The position numbers and the translations under genes are program-made. A DNA stretch of 64,000 nucleotides from Candidatus Symbiobacter mobilis CR. Its GTDB lineage: Bacteria; Pseudomonadota; Gammaproteobacteria; Burkholderiales; Burkholderiaceae_C. The notes beneath the pieces are model-generated. The model was not told the origin of the DNA. It searched no databases and worked only from the letters and a program-made list of their open reading frames with translations. The stretch is taken from the NCBI RefSeq assembly GCF_000477435.1, contig NC_022576.1:806001-870000 (forward strand), in the 5' to 3' direction. Of the stretch, positions 18,455 to 28,594 are shown in pieces. Position 1 is the stretch's first letter, and the number at the start of each line of letters is the position of its first letter.

Positions 18455-18601
18455 AAGAACCTATTTCAGTAGGCAGGCGAGCCGAAGCAGTGTGCGTGGC
18501 GCCGGAGCGCAGGAACCGGAATGTACTGACAGTACATGAGGATTCCGAGCACCGCCGCCACGTGCAATGCGATGGCGCAGCCCCTACTGGAATAGGTTCT
18601 A
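18455..18601. repeat. 147-bp inverted repeat with 18-bp near-perfect ends
   Basis: AGAACCTATTTCAGTAGG at the left end is matched in inverse at the right end with one mismatch. Inner blocks also pair (GTGCGTGGCG with CGCCACGTGC; GTACTGACAGTAC at the centre). It starts just four bases upstream of the cutA start, so it fills the cutA-gmk gap. The shape is that of a MITE or large REP; it codes for nothing visible. Confidence 0.75.
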
Positions 18602-18754
18602 AGTCCTTGGCAAGGTTCCTACATGGGTGGGGAAAGGGCATGGGGGCAAAGGCATGGGGAATCACCAGGCCAAGATAGGCTGGGAAAGTTGCGCCAAAAC
18701 CGCTCCAAAACAGCTCCCAAGCGCCTCCTACAATGAATTTTTCGATCAAGACGG

Positions 18755-19390
18755 ATGCGCATCATCGTGATGGAAACCAGCGGCAATTTGTTTGTAGTGG
18801 CAGCCCCCAGCGGGGCCGGAAAGTCCAGTTTGGTGCGCGCACTGCTAGCACAGGACAGTCGTGTACATCTGAGTATTTCGCACACCACTCGCCCCCCGCG
18901 TGGGCAGGAAGTGCATGGTCGCGAATACTTTTTTGTATCCGATGACGAGTTCGACGTCATGGTGCGCGACGATGCATTTCTGGAATGGGCACACGTGCAT
19001 CGGTATCGTTATGGCACGTCCAAACCCGCGATTGCGGATCGTATCGAACAGGGCGAGGACGTGCTGCTCGAAATCGATTACCAGGGGGCCTTGCAGATTC
19101 GCAATCTTTTTGCCCAGGCAGTGCTGATTTTCATCCTGCCACCCAGTTGGGAAGAATTGCGTCGCCGCCTGGAAAATCGGGGCGAAGACCCGCCGCAGCG
19201 CATCCAGGAAAGGCTGCGCAATGCCATGCATGAGGTCGGGCATGCCCGACATTTCGACTTTGTTATCATCAATGGTTCTTTTGATCAGGCTTTGTCCGAG
19301 CTGGGAATGGTCGTCCAAACGCAACGCTTGCGGTATTTTTCCCAGCGACGTTCCAAACCGGAAGTATTCCAAGCTCTTGCTTTGGAATGA
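18755..19390 (+). CDS. gmk: Guanylate kinase
   Basis: The enzyme phosphorylates GMP to GDP. The 211-residue product has the P-loop [28 protein letters not shown] and [11 protein letters not shown]. Homologues often start at METSGN-like residues, which would put the start at 18770 instead of 18755; no strong ribosome site decides. Upstream of rpoZ and spoT, the standard order. Confidence 0.95.
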   Translation: MRIIVMETSGNLFVVAAPSGAGKSSLVRALLAQDSRVHLSISHTTRPPRGQEVHGREYFFVSDDEFDVMVRDDAFLEWAHVHRYRYGTSKPAIADRIEQGEDVLLEIDYQGALQIRNLFAQAVLIFILPPSWEELRRRLENRGEDPPQRIQERLRNAMHEVGHARHFDFVIINGSFDQALSELGMVVQTQRLRYFSQRRSKPEVFQALALE

Positions 19391-19481
19391 TGAATTCGTT
19401 CTCGTGGGGGAATGGGCATTAGGCCTTTTCCTCTACGTCGTTCCCCCATTCCCTTACTTCAGCGTCCTCGTTCGCATTGCC

Positions 19482-19685
19482 ATGGCTCGTGTCACCATCG
19501 AAGACTGCTTGCAGCAGATTCCCAATCGGTTCCAGCTCGTGCTGGCTGCTTCGTACCGTGCACGCATGTTGAGCCACGGCAACCCTCCCCGCGTCGAAAG
19601 CAAAAACAAACCCGCAGTGACAGCGCTGCGGGAGATTGCCGCTGGCAAAGTCGGCATTGAGATGCTGCAGAAGGTTCCGCTCTAG
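19482..19685 (+). CDS. rpoZ: RNA polymerase omega subunit
   Basis: Omega helps assemble RNA polymerase and binds ppGpp. The 67-residue product [20 protein letters not shown] matches the family, with the conserved [16 protein letters not shown] near the end. Lies between gmk and spoT as in most proteobacteria. Confidence 0.96.
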   Translation: MARVTIEDCLQQIPNRFQLVLAASYRARMLSHGNPPRVESKNKPAVTALREIAAGKVGIEMLQKVPL

Positions 19686-19823
19686 GAACCAAGGCCAGGC
19701 AACCCCCGGTGATCCCAGGGGGTTGGGGTTAGGGTTGGGTGTGCATACATTTTTTGGCTTTGCCTTGGCACGGCTGAATCGCAACTTTCGTCGGGTTTCG
19801 GGTTCTGCGCTATATTGCCTTGC

Positions 19824-22121
19824 ATGAACGGCCCGCAGCCCACCGCAGTGACGTCCTCCCAGGAATCCCCCTCCCCCGGCACTCCTGCTTATCCCCGGGA
19901 TACTGCGGTTGAGGCCCTGTGCCTGGCGCTTGCTGAAAAACTGCAGTACTTGACGGAGGGCGAGTTGGTTCGTGTCCGCGAAGCGTGCCAGTTTGCCTGC
20001 GACGCACACGCTGGGCAGACCCGCCGCAGCGGCGAGCCCTACATCACACACCCTATCGCCGTTGCCTCGCAATGCGCCGAGTGGAAGCTTGATGCGCAAG
20101 CCATCATGGCCGCGCTGCTGCATGATGTGATCGAAGACTGCGCAGTGAACAAGACGGTGTTGCAGAGCCGATTCGGTTCTCCCGTCGCGGCAATGGTCGA
20201 CGGGCTGACCAAGCTCGATAAGCTGAAATTCAGCACCAGAGAAGAAAACCAGGCCGAATCTTTTCGCAAGATGTTGTTCGCGATGGGGCGCGATGTGCGC
20301 GTGATCCTCATCAAGCTGGCAGACCGTATGCACAACATGCAGACACTGGCGAATCTCTCACGCGAGGGGCAAGTGCGGATCGCGACAGAAACCCTCGAAA
20401 TCTATGCGCCCATTGCCCACCGTCTGGGGTTGAACCAGACCTATCTCGACTTGCAGGATCTGGCGTTCCGATACCTGCTGCCCTGGCGGTACACGGTGCT
20501 TAGCAAGGCACTCCAACGTGCGCACAAGCGCAACCGCAACCTATTCCGCACGGTGCAATCGACCTTGGAGCGGGCATTCCATACGCATGGGATGAAGGTG
20601 GAAATTACCGGGCGCAGAAAAAGCCTGTATTCGATCTATCGCAAGATGTGCGAGAAAAACCTCAGCTTTGCGCACGTCACGGACATTTTTGGCTTTCGCA
20701 TCCAGGTTCCCGGCCTGTTGGACTGCTACACCGCGCTGGGGCTGCTCCACCAAATTTACAAACCCATTCCGGGCAGGTTCAAGGACTACATTGCCATATG
20801 CAAGAGCAATGGATACCAGTCACTGCACACCACAGTCATCGGCCCTTCTGGAACAAGCATCGAATTTCAGTTGCGTACCGAAGCCATGCATCTCGTTGCG
20901 CAATCGGGGGTGGCTTCCCATTGGATGTACAAAAAACAGCGCGGTTTCGACCCCAAGGGACAGACCGAGTGGGCGTGGCTGCAGTCGCTCCTCGAAGTCG
21001 GAGAAGCCGTGCAAGACAGTGTCGAATTCTGGGAGCACATCAAGGTTGGGCTGTTCACCGATGCCATCTACGTCTTCACCCCGCAAGGCAAGATTCACGC
21101 CTTGCCCCGTGGGGCCACCGTTCTCGACTTTGCCTACGCCGTGCATAGTGATCTGGGCAATCATGCAGCCTATGGCGTGATCGACAACGCGACCGTTTCC
21201 CTGAGTACCGAGCTGCGCAACGGCAACACCGTCCATATTCATCGGGACAGCAGCGTCACCCCCAATCCGAGTTGGCTGGAATTCGTTCATACCCCCAAGG
21301 CGCGTACCAAAATTCGCCAGCACCTCAAAACCCTCCACCCCCCCGAATTGCAGACGCTGGGCCAGCGGTTGCTGTTGTGGGCCTTGCGTTCCGAAGGCTT
21401 TGACAATGTACCTGGAGAACAGGGAAGTGCCGCCAGCGTTTGGGACAAGCTGCTGCGCTTTTCGGGTACGCGATCCAGCACAGAGTTGCTCGCTGAGATC
21501 GGTTCCGGTCGCCGCCTGGCCCACGTCATTGCCAAGAGGCTGGCCAAGCTGCTTGTCGATAGCGGCCATGCCCCCAATCCCTCCTTGCTCTCGGTAGAGC
21601 CCCCGCCTACCCAAGAAGAGGTGAACAGTGGAATGGTCACGATCAATGGCGGCGAAAGTACAGCCGTACGCTATGCCACCTGCTGTCGGCCGATTCCAGG
21701 CGATGACATCCTGGGCTACCTCGGGCGCGGGGAGTCCCTCACCATCCACATTTGTGGTTGCAACGTCGCCCAAAAACTCCAGCACCGCAATCGGGATCGA
21801 TTCATCCCTGTGCAATGGGGGCCGAAGCCGGTCCGCTCTTTCGAGACCGAGATCATCGTCACGGTGGGAAACGGCAAAGGCGTTTTTGCCAAGGTTGCCG
21901 CTTGTCTCTCTGCAGCGCAGGCGGACATCCATCGCGTCAACATGCCTGATGCCTCCGTGCGAGGCCCCACGCGCATTCACTTCATCGTTGGCGTGCGCGA
22001 CCGCAAACAACTCGAAACTGTGTTGCACCGTCTCCATAACGAGCCTTGCGTATCCAGTGCCCGCCGTGGCCACAGCCAGCCACCGCCGTCTGCAGAACAG
22101 TCGGATACGCTCACGTACTGA
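19824..22121 (+). CDS. spoT: Bifunctional (p)ppGpp synthetase/hydrolase
   Basis: This is the Rel/SpoT stringent-response enzyme of 765 residues. Domains in order: HD hydrolase (HDVIED at about residue 100, intact), synthetase (GRRKSLYSIYRK, FKDYIAICKSNGYQSLHT), TGS (IYVFTPQGKIHALP) and a C-terminal ACT (IIVTVGNGKGVFAKVAACLS). Both activities should be functional. ATG at 19824 is preferred to an upstream TTG at 19815. Confidence 0.95.
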   Translation: MNGPQPTAVTSSQESPSPGTPAYPRDTAVEALCLALAEKLQYLTEGELVRVREACQFACDAHAGQTRRSGEPYITHPIAVASQCAEWKLDAQAIMAALLHDVIEDCAVNKTVLQSRFGSPVAAMVDGLTKLDKLKFSTREENQAESFRKMLFAMGRDVRVILIKLADRMHNMQTLANLSREGQVRIATETLEIYAPIAHRLGLNQTYLDLQDLAFRYLLPWRYTVLSKALQRAHKRNRNLFRTVQSTLERAFHTHGMKVEITGRRKSLYSIYRKMCEKNLSFAHVTDIFGFRIQVPGLLDCYTALGLLHQIYKPIPGRFKDYIAICKSNGYQSLHTTVIGPSGTSIEFQLRTEAMHLVAQSGVASHWMYKKQRGFDPKGQTEWAWLQSLLEVGEAVQDSVEFWEHIKVGLFTDAIYVFTPQGKIHALPRGATVLDFAYAVHSDLGNHAAYGVIDNATVSLSTELRNGNTVHIHRDSSVTPNPSWLEFVHTPKARTKIRQHLKTLHPPELQTLGQRLLLWALRSEGFDNVPGEQGSAASVWDKLLRFSGTRSSTELLAEIGSGRRLAHVIAKRLAKLLVDSGHAPNPSLLSVEPPPTQEEVNSGMVTINGGESTAVRYATCCRPIPGDDILGYLGRGESLTIHICGCNVAQKLQHRNRDRFIPVQWGPKPVRSFETEIIVTVGNGKGVFAKVAACLSAAQADIHRVNMPDASVRGPTRIHFIVGVRDRKQLETVLHRLHNEPCVSSARRGHSQPPPSAEQSDTLTY

Positions 22122-22373
22122 TGATGTGTTTCGACATACGCGATCCGTGCAACGTGCCGCCGACAGGCTCTTTATCGCACCAGGCTGCTAATCCCGATAC
22201 GCTGCGTATCTCGATAGGCGGCTGATTCGATAGGCTGCTGATCCCGGTAGGCGTGCATCGGTCTTGTTGCTCCTCCCTGCTTTGCCACGGTAGATAGCCC
22301 GAGGTGCTGGCCAGAGCGGAGCGTCTTGGGGGCATCATGCCTTTTGTATCTATTTCCTTCGCCGCATTCAATA
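22122..22373. other. Gap between spoT and thiM
   Basis: No gene. The segment 22185-22255 contains imperfect repeats of the type CGATAGGCNGCTGAT. I looked for a TPP riboswitch ahead of thiM and did not find the CTGAGA and ACC(C)GNNGAACCTGA core. Confidence 0.45.
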
Positions 22374-23204
22374 ATGACTTCTCTTTCCGTCTATGACCTG
22401 TGGGCCGATGTACAGGCCGTTCGCACCCATGCTCCCCTGGTACACAGCATCACCAACCTGGTAGTCACCCACTTCAATGCCAACGTCTTGCTTGCTGCTG
22501 GTGCATCGCCCATCATGGCGCATGCGCACGAAGAAGTGGCCGATCTGGCCAGCGTGGCCCAAGCGCTGGTCCTGAATATTGGCACGCTCGACCCGTACTG
22601 GGTGCAGAGCATGCAGTTAGCGATGGAGCCAGCAAGCAAGCGGGGAATCTGTGTCGTGCTTGATCCCGTCGGTGCAGGGGCCACCCCCTACCGGGATCGC
22701 ACCATCGCTGCCCTGCTAGCCCAACCTGGCGTAACGATCCTGCGGGGCAATGCTTCGGAAATTCTGAGCGTGGCGGGCCAGGCTGGCAATACCCGGGGTG
22801 TGGACAGCTCAGCGCATACAGACGATGCCTTGGTCGCAGCCAAAGACTTGGCGCAACGGCTGGGTTGCGTGGTGTGCATCAGTGGGGTGACCGACCACAT
22901 CGTCGATCCTCTCGGCCGCCATGCGCTTCTTGCCAATGGCCACCCTTGGATGACCCGCATTACGGGCGTGGGCTGCTCGGCCACGGCGCTCATTGGGGCA
23001 TTCGGCGCCGTGCAGCAGGATGCCTGGCGCGCCACCATCTCTGCGATGGCCTGCTGGGGCATCGTCGGGGAACTGGCTGCCGAAGCCGTGCAGCGTCGGC
23101 AGCAGGGGGTGGGGAGCATGCAAGCCGTCATGCTCGATACCCTGCAATTGCTGGGCGCGGAAGAATTTGCCCAACGCCTCAAGCTGTCTGTGCTGTCGGT
23201 CTGA
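22374..23204 (+). CDS. thiM: Hydroxyethylthiazole kinase
   Basis: ThiM phosphorylates the thiazole moiety for thiamine salvage. The 276-residue product has [41 protein letters not shown] and [14 protein letters not shown], all family signatures. Followed 20 bp later by thiE. The pair alone, without thiC/thiG here, suggests salvage in this operon. Confidence 0.95.
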   Translation: MTSLSVYDLWADVQAVRTHAPLVHSITNLVVTHFNANVLLAAGASPIMAHAHEEVADLASVAQALVLNIGTLDPYWVQSMQLAMEPASKRGICVVLDPVGAGATPYRDRTIAALLAQPGVTILRGNASEILSVAGQAGNTRGVDSSAHTDDALVAAKDLAQRLGCVVCISGVTDHIVDPLGRHALLANGHPWMTRITGVGCSATALIGAFGAVQQDAWRATISAMACWGIVGELAAEAVQRRQQGVGSMQAVMLDTLQLLGAEEFAQRLKLSVLSV

Positions 23205-23224
23205 ACGACGACTAGAACGGACAA

Positions 23225-23872
23225 ATGGCAGACATCACGCCCCCCCGCATGGGGTGGGTGGGGCCACAGCGGCCCTGGCTGTATTTGGTGACCGACCGTG
23301 GATGCATGGGCGGACGACCCTTGGCAGAGGTCGTCTTGGCTGCGGTGCAAGGTGGGGTGCGATGCGTGCAGTTGCGCGAAAAGCATCTGCCCTTGGCCGA
23401 CTTTGTTGCGATGGCGCGTGCCTTGAAGGCATGGCTGGCCCCAACGGGGGTTCCGCTGGTGATCAATGACAACATCGACGTCGCCCTCGCCTGCGAGGCG
23501 CACGGTGTACACCTTGGTCAATCGGACACCCCGGTGCATCTGGCGCGCAAACAGCTCCCGCCGGACGTCTTCATCGGGTTATCGATAGAAACGATGGCAG
23601 ACCTTCACGCCGTACCCGCTGGGTGCGTGGACTACCTCGGTGTCAGTCCGATCTTCGCCACCCCAACCAAAACCGACACCCGCACCGTTTGGGGGCTGGA
23701 TGGGCTGCGTACCGCACGGGCACTGACCACCCTGCCCCTCGTCGCCATCGGCGGCATTCACGCCGACAACGTGCATGCAGTGCAAGAGGCCGGCGCAGAC
23801 GGCATCGCCGTCGTCAGCGCCATCTGCGCTGCCTCCGATCCCTGCCAAGCAGCAAAGAATCTGCTGGCGTAG
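23225..23872 (+). CDS. thiE: Thiamine-phosphate synthase
   Basis: ThiE joins HMP-PP with thiazole phosphate. The 215-residue TIM barrel has VQLREKHLP, LVINDNIDVALACEAHGVHLGQ (Asn/Asp ligands), GVSPIFATPTKTDT and AIGGIHADN. Complete. Confidence 0.95.
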   Translation: MADITPPRMGWVGPQRPWLYLVTDRGCMGGRPLAEVVLAAVQGGVRCVQLREKHLPLADFVAMARALKAWLAPTGVPLVINDNIDVALACEAHGVHLGQSDTPVHLARKQLPPDVFIGLSIETMADLHAVPAGCVDYLGVSPIFATPTKTDTRTVWGLDGLRTARALTTLPLVAIGGIHADNVHAVQEAGADGIAVVSAICAASDPCQAAKNLLA

Positions 23873-24093
23873 GGTGCTGCGCCCGACAACGCCCCCTGGT
23901 TCGTCCCATTCCCACTGCGGTGACTCCGGGTTGCAGGGCAGCGGGTAGCCTGACAGCCCTACACACCATTGCCCCTAGGCAACTGCCACTGCCTGCGCAT
24001 CATCATGGTGCATCTACACCCAGTACCGTGTCCAGTATGCACCTTGATGGTGATGGTTTGCACTATGCTACGCACTTTTTTGGAGCATTGCGT

Positions 24094-25437
24094 ATGAAAC
24101 ATACTTCCGTCAACGCTTTTCTGAACGACGTGGCCCAGCGCAATCCCGGTCAGCCAGAGTTCTTGCAGGCTGTCACGGAGGTCATGGAAAGCCTATGGCC
24201 GTTCATTGCCGCCCATCCCAAATACGCGGAATATGGTTTGCTGGATCGACTGGTCGAACCCGAGCGCGTAGTACTGTTTCGCGTTTCCTGGGTGGACGAT
24301 CATGGCGATGTGCAAGTCAACCGGGGGTATCGCATTCAACACAGCATGGCCATCGGGCCGTACAAAGGCGGTTTGCGATTTCATCCTTCGGTCAATTTGT
24401 CGATTCTCAAATTCCTGGCATTCGAGCAAACCCTGAAAAACGCTCTCACCACCCTGCCCATGGGTGGCGCCAAGGGTGGTTCGGATTTCGACCCCAAAGG
24501 CAAAAGCCCTGCGGAGGTGATGCGGTTTTGTCAGACGTTTGCTTCCGAGTTGTTTCGCCATGTCGGCGCGGATACCGACGTTCCAGCGGGAGACATTGGC
24601 GTTGGGGGCCGTGAGGTAGGGTTCCTGGCCGGGATGGTGAAAAAGCTCACCAACCGTGCAGATTGCGTCCTCACCGGCAAGGGTTTGTCGTTTGGCGGTT
24701 CGCTGATCCGCCCCGAAGCCACAGGCTACGGCACCGTGTACTTCGCCGAAGAAATGCTCAAGCAGCGAGGCATGCGCTTCGATGGCCTGCGGGTGAGCGT
24801 TTCCGGCTCTGGCAACGTGGCCCAGTACGCCGTTGAAAAGGCTATGGCACTGGGTGCCAAGGTCATCACTGTGTCGGACTCTAGCGGTACCGTCATTGAT
24901 GAGGACGGCTTCACCACAGAGAAGTTGGCAGAACTGATGGAGGTCAAAAACCACCTGTACGGCCGTGTCAGCGACTACGCCCAGCGCACCAAAACCCGTT
25001 TTGAAAGCAATGTGCGGCCTTGGGCTGTGCCGGTCGATGTAGCCCTGCCCTGCGCGACCCAAAACGAACTCGACGGCAACGATGCAGCCATGCTGGTGAA
25101 GAATGGGGTCCAGTGCGTCGCTGAAGGGGCCAACATGCCCTCGACCTTGGATGCTGTGAAGGTTTTTGAAGGAGCCAAGGTGCTCTACGCACCCGGCAAG
25201 GCCAGCAACGCAGGCGGCGTAGCCACGTCCGGCCTGGAAATGAGCCAGAACGCCATGCGCCTATCTTGGCCGCGCGAAGAAGTTGACGGCCGACTGCACG
25301 GCATCATGCGCAGCATCCACCAGGTGTGCCTGGAGCATGGGCGCCACAGCGATGGCTCGGTCAGCTATGTCGATGGCGCCAATATCGCCGGTTTCGTCAA
25401 AGTGGCCGATGCCATGTTGGCGCAGGGCGTGATCTAG
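24094..25437 (+). CDS. gdhA: NADP-type glutamate dehydrogenase
   Basis: The hexameric enzyme makes glutamate from 2-oxoglutarate and ammonia. The 447-residue product is the normal GdhA length, with GPYKGGLRFHPSVNLS, catalytic Lys in LPMGGAKGGSDFDPKGKS, DVPAGDIGVGGREVGF and the dinucleotide motif SGSGNVAQYA. The frame is open upstream to 23623 but ATG 24094 gives the family start MKHTSVNAFL. No partner genes adjacent. Confidence 0.96.
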   Translation: MKHTSVNAFLNDVAQRNPGQPEFLQAVTEVMESLWPFIAAHPKYAEYGLLDRLVEPERVVLFRVSWVDDHGDVQVNRGYRIQHSMAIGPYKGGLRFHPSVNLSILKFLAFEQTLKNALTTLPMGGAKGGSDFDPKGKSPAEVMRFCQTFASELFRHVGADTDVPAGDIGVGGREVGFLAGMVKKLTNRADCVLTGKGLSFGGSLIRPEATGYGTVYFAEEMLKQRGMRFDGLRVSVSGSGNVAQYAVEKAMALGAKVITVSDSSGTVIDEDGFTTEKLAELMEVKNHLYGRVSDYAQRTKTRFESNVRPWAVPVDVALPCATQNELDGNDAAMLVKNGVQCVAEGANMPSTLDAVKVFEGAKVLYAPGKASNAGGVATSGLEMSQNAMRLSWPREEVDGRLHGIMRSIHQVCLEHGRHSDGSVSYVDGANIAGFVKVADAMLAQGVI

Positions 25438-25620
25438 GCTTTGGCGCAAGCGCGGCGTAGCCATGGCTGCGAAAGGGCTGTGGTAGTCGCGCTTGGCGCT
25501 CAATATGCAAAGCGGATGACCCAAGGCAGCGCTGCCATCGCGATTCCCAGAGCTCCTCTACAACAAGATCGTCTGCGCAAGTCATAGGAACGGTGGGGGA
25601 CTATGCATTCCCCCCACACT
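25438..25620. other. Gap downstream of gdhA with degenerate REP-like copy
   Basis: No gene. GCCATCGCGATTCCCAGAGC at 25534-25553 resembles the 4890/41801 repeat but the right arm has decayed. Otherwise featureless. Confidence 0.4.
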
Positions 25621-26025
25621 TCAACTCCACAGCGGCGCAAGATATTCCAGATATTCCAGGATCGCGCTTACAGGCGCGTTCGTATGCAGGAATTGCACGA
25701 GCTTGGCAAAAACGTAAACCAAGCCGATTGCCAAGATGATTTTGATGCGGAAATCGATATCGCGCTTGGGCGGTCGAACCACTACTGGCGGACGGCTGCC
25801 TGCAAAGACATCAATTTGAGAGATATCTCCGATAAATTCTGGATACTCTTCGTCATGCTTATTCAGCAGGTTCACGAGTTCGAGGCCCTGCTCAAGCGTA
25901 AAGCCCTTCCGGGTACCTCCTCGCGTGTCATTCGTCAAGTCAAGGATGTAATCCCGGCAATTCTTGGAACCCCACATCTTCTCAATATTTTTGACGATGT
26001 GGGGATACTTGTTGAGGTGTTGCAT
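25621..26025 (-). CDS. Hypothetical protein with C-terminal membrane helix
   Basis: I do not recognise a named family. The 134-residue product begins with a soluble part (residues 1-90) rich in charged residues, including YPHIVKNIEKMWGSKNCRDYI, and ends with one hydrophobic helix (about residues 95-112, ILAIGLVYVFAKLVQFL). The YPHI..I..MWG..(C) pattern recalls small uncharacterised proteins of Comamonadaceae. No clear ribosome site is seen; an opposite-strand frame of similar length exists but is less protein-like. Confidence 0.6.
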   Translation of the reverse strand: MQHLNKYPHIVKNIEKMWGSKNCRDYILDLTNDTRGGTRKGFTLEQGLELVNLLNKHDEEYPEFIGDISQIDVFAGSRPPVVVRPPKRDIDFRIKIILAIGLVYVFAKLVQFLHTNAPVSAILEYLEYLAPLWS

Positions 26026-26208
26026 GGCGTACAGCGTTCGGCGCAGTCCCTGGGACCGGGGGTGATTGTGCAGTCTCGAAGATAGATGCGACGGGCACTA
26101 TGATTCTGCGCAGTCTGTTGGTATCTAGCGGACTGGTGGTGGTCATCGCGTACTGCTTTGGTGTTGGCGATGATCGTTTTTCTGCTCAACTTTTTGGAAC
26201 ATAACGGT

Positions 26209-26841
26209 ATGGAAACCTCTTTCCCTCGCCTCAATGAACCCGCGCCGAATTTTTTGGCCAAGACCACGCATGGCGACCGCAGCCTGTCGGACTACAAGGG
26301 CAAATGGTTGATTCTCTTTTCGCATCCAGCGGACTTCACCCCGGTATGCACCACGGAATTCATGGGCTTTGCCAAGGCTGCCGCAACCTTCCGGTCTATG
26401 AACTGTGAGCTGCTGGGCCTGTCGATCGATAGCTTGTTTTCACACCTGGCTTGGACGCGCAACATCCAGGAAAAATTCGGTGTCGAGATCACGTTCCCGA
26501 TCATCGAAGACATCAAGATGGAAGTAGCCAAGGCTTACGGCATGGTGCATCCCGGCGCTGCAGACACCCAAGCCGTCCGTGCCACCTTTTTCATCGACCC
26601 CAACGGCATCCTGCGCGCGATGGTGTACTACCCGATGAGCAATGGCCGTTCGATCGACGAATTCGTGCGCTTGCTGCGTGCCATGCAGACGAGCGACAAG
26701 AACCAGGTTGCGACACCAGAAGGATGGCAGCCGGGCTGCGACGTGATCATCCCTCCGCCCAAAACCAGCGATGCCGCCGCCAAGCGTGCCGGGGAAGGCT
26801 ACAAGACGACCGACTGGTACTTCTCGACGAAGTCGCTGTAA
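26209..26841 (+). CDS. 1-Cys (Prx6-type) peroxiredoxin
   Basis: The 210-residue protein should reduce peroxides. The peroxidatic Cys lies in HPADFTPVCTTEF; the C-terminal portion (SNGRSIDEFVRLLRAMQ, GWQPGCDVIIPPP) is of the Prx6 subgroup. ATG at 26209 chosen; an in-frame GTG at 26158 lies 51 bases upstream. Single-gene unit. Confidence 0.93.
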   Translation: METSFPRLNEPAPNFLAKTTHGDRSLSDYKGKWLILFSHPADFTPVCTTEFMGFAKAAATFRSMNCELLGLSIDSLFSHLAWTRNIQEKFGVEITFPIIEDIKMEVAKAYGMVHPGAADTQAVRATFFIDPNGILRAMVYYPMSNGRSIDEFVRLLRAMQTSDKNQVATPEGWQPGCDVIIPPPKTSDAAAKRAGEGYKTTDWYFSTKSL

Positions 26842-27015
26842 CGCGAGCACAGCGGAAGAGAGCGCCATGGCCTACAAACTTGCACGGTAGCCTATAGGGA
26901 CGATGCACGGAGATACTCAGATATGCCCCGTGTACCCACATGTACCCGCGTAATTCGGTATGCCATGTATGCCATGTATACCGCGTACTCTGGGTTTGCA
27001 GCAGGCGCGTGCTGC

Positions 27016-27570
27016 TCAACGCCCCCTGTGGCAACTGCCGTGGCGCTTGCGAAAGTCGTAGGGCCATTCCGGGTTCGCCTCGGCAAAAATGCCACGTCGC
27101 TCTTTGCGGGCAAGTGCTTCTTCGGCGCCAAACTCCCGCACCTTGCCCCGCCAGCGTGCAGCCCAAGCCATGCCGTCACGCACCATGGCGGCGTTGACGT
27201 TGTAGCCCCCAGCGCCATCCACAAACACGTATGCCAAATCTCTGCCATAGTCGTCGTACGTGCGGATGTCGATACGCAAAGTTTTGCCTTTCACCCGGTT
27301 CCACAGCGCTTGCCGTGCAACCACTCCGCCGCTTTGGCATAGCTCCGGCGCATCGATACCCAGCAGGCGTATCTTGCGTGGGGTGCGATCCACTTGTACC
27401 CAGAGTGTGTCTCCGTCTGCCACGCGCAAAGCCTTCGCAGCCACTGTTTCGGCAGCAAGAGGAGCCGCGTGAAAAAGTACGGCAAAAAAGACGACAGGCA
27501 AAGCAAGCACCGCAATGCTGGCAACCACTTGGTGCATGCTGCATGGCCTCAAAAACATTGGCATCCACAT
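27016..27570 (-). CDS. Secreted thermonuclease-family (SNase-like) nuclease
   Basis: The mature part matches the staphylococcal nuclease fold: VADGDTLWVQVD, RLLGIDAPELCQ (catalytic Arg and Asp), YDDYGRDLAYVFVDG and the Arg/Glu region GRDLAY. Start 27570 has GGAG eight bases upstream and gives a signal peptide (residues about 1-37, hydrophobic IAVLALPVVFFAVLF). Length 184 residues. Likely periplasmic or exported. Confidence 0.88.
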   Translation of the reverse strand: MWMPMFLRPCSMHQVVASIAVLALPVVFFAVLFHAAPLAAETVAAKALRVADGDTLWVQVDRTPRKIRLLGIDAPELCQSGGVVARQALWNRVKGKTLRIDIRTYDDYGRDLAYVFVDGAGGYNVNAAMVRDGMAWAARWRGKVREFGAEEALARKERRGIFAEANPEWPYDFRKRHGSCHRGR

Positions 27571-27807
27571 CGCGAAGACTCCGGAAAAACCCACCACAGA
27601 GGAATCTGGGCGAGGATACTGCCGCCGTTGATGCGCAGTGTGCTGTACACACGGCCAGCCTCCCCCTCCGTTTCGCACAGCAATCGTGCCGAAAACTAGT
27701 GCTAATACACTGGCCTTATTCCCGGATATGGCATGAAAGTGAACCTGCTAGACTCTTTGGAATGATGCGTTCGGGGGCAGAGTCTGCAGGCTCAGTAGGG
27801 TCTTTCG

Positions 27808-28590
27808 ATGATTGATTTGCGTGAATTGCGCCTGGAAGATGCCCTCGCTTTGCTGGGGCATGGGGCTGCTGCCCTGCCTGATTCCGCCAAGGATGATCAG
27901 GCTTATGTGCAGGCTGTGATCGATCGGCTTTGCGAGTTGTCCTTGAAAGACCCTCTGACGGGCTTATCCAACAGAAGGTATTTTTTCGAAGCACTGCGCC
28001 GAGAAATCGAAGTTGTCACACGCTCCGGAGAACCCGCGCTGCTGTTGATGCTCGATATCGACCATTTCAAATGCATCAACGATACCTATGGCCACCCCGT
28101 GGGCGATGTGGTCATTCGATCCATAGCGCAAACCTTGGCCGGCTGCGTTCGTCCGATGGATACCGTCGCACGGTTTGGTGGCGAGGAATTTGTCATCATC
28201 CTGCCAAGTTGCCAAGGGCATTTCGGGATCCAGGTGGCCGAAAGAATCCGCGAGTCCGTCGCGGCGATGAATATCATGACTAGCAGTGGAGTAGCGCTGA
28301 AAGTCACCATCAGCATTGGTGGGGCGTTTGCGCCTCGTTGGGTGCGCTCGACGCCGGAACTATGGCTGGATCGTGCGGACATTGAGCTGTACCGGGCCAA
28401 GTCGGAAGGGCGTAACCGCGTCTGCATCGAACCCCAGCCACTGCTTTCCGTCAGTGCCGAGGAAAAAAGCCTACTGTTTGGATCCCTGTCCCTGGAAGAG
28501 CCTGCTGCGTGGATGGATGGGATGATGGCGGATCCTGCCGGAGCGGGCAGTGCTGCGTCTACCGGTAGCACCATTACAAGAGTCAACTAA
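27808..28590 (+). CDS. GGDEF diguanylate cyclase
   Basis: The 260-residue protein should make cyclic di-GMP. A short N-terminal helical region (1-45) precedes the GGDEF domain: [30 protein letters not shown] and the active-site variant GGEEF, which is catalytically competent. No I-site RxxD is at the usual place five residues before GGEEF (MDTVARF is seen). The next gene starts four bases after its stop, so it may be coexpressed with the FleN-like ATPase. Confidence 0.92.
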   Translation: MIDLRELRLEDALALLGHGAAALPDSAKDDQAYVQAVIDRLCELSLKDPLTGLSNRRYFFEALRREIEVVTRSGEPALLLMLDIDHFKCINDTYGHPVGDVVIRSIAQTLAGCVRPMDTVARFGGEEFVIILPSCQGHFGIQVAERIRESVAAMNIMTSSGVALKVTISIGGAFAPRWVRSTPELWLDRADIELYRAKSEGRNRVCIEPQPLLSVSAEEKSLLFGSLSLEEPAAWMDGMMADPAGAGSAASTGSTITRVN

Positions 28591-28594
28591 AGCG

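Noticed and set aside
19725..19740. Telomere-like GGGTTAGGGTT run
   Set aside because: A single short G/T-rich run in a bacterial intergenic gap, with no repeat array.
22122..22373. TPP riboswitch before thiM
   Set aside because: The conserved riboswitch core sequences were not found on the plus strand.
25603..26085. Plus-strand 160-codon frame over the hypothetical at 25621-26025
   Set aside because: The minus-strand frame has a clean membrane helix and more protein-like composition; the plus frame looks like its shadow.
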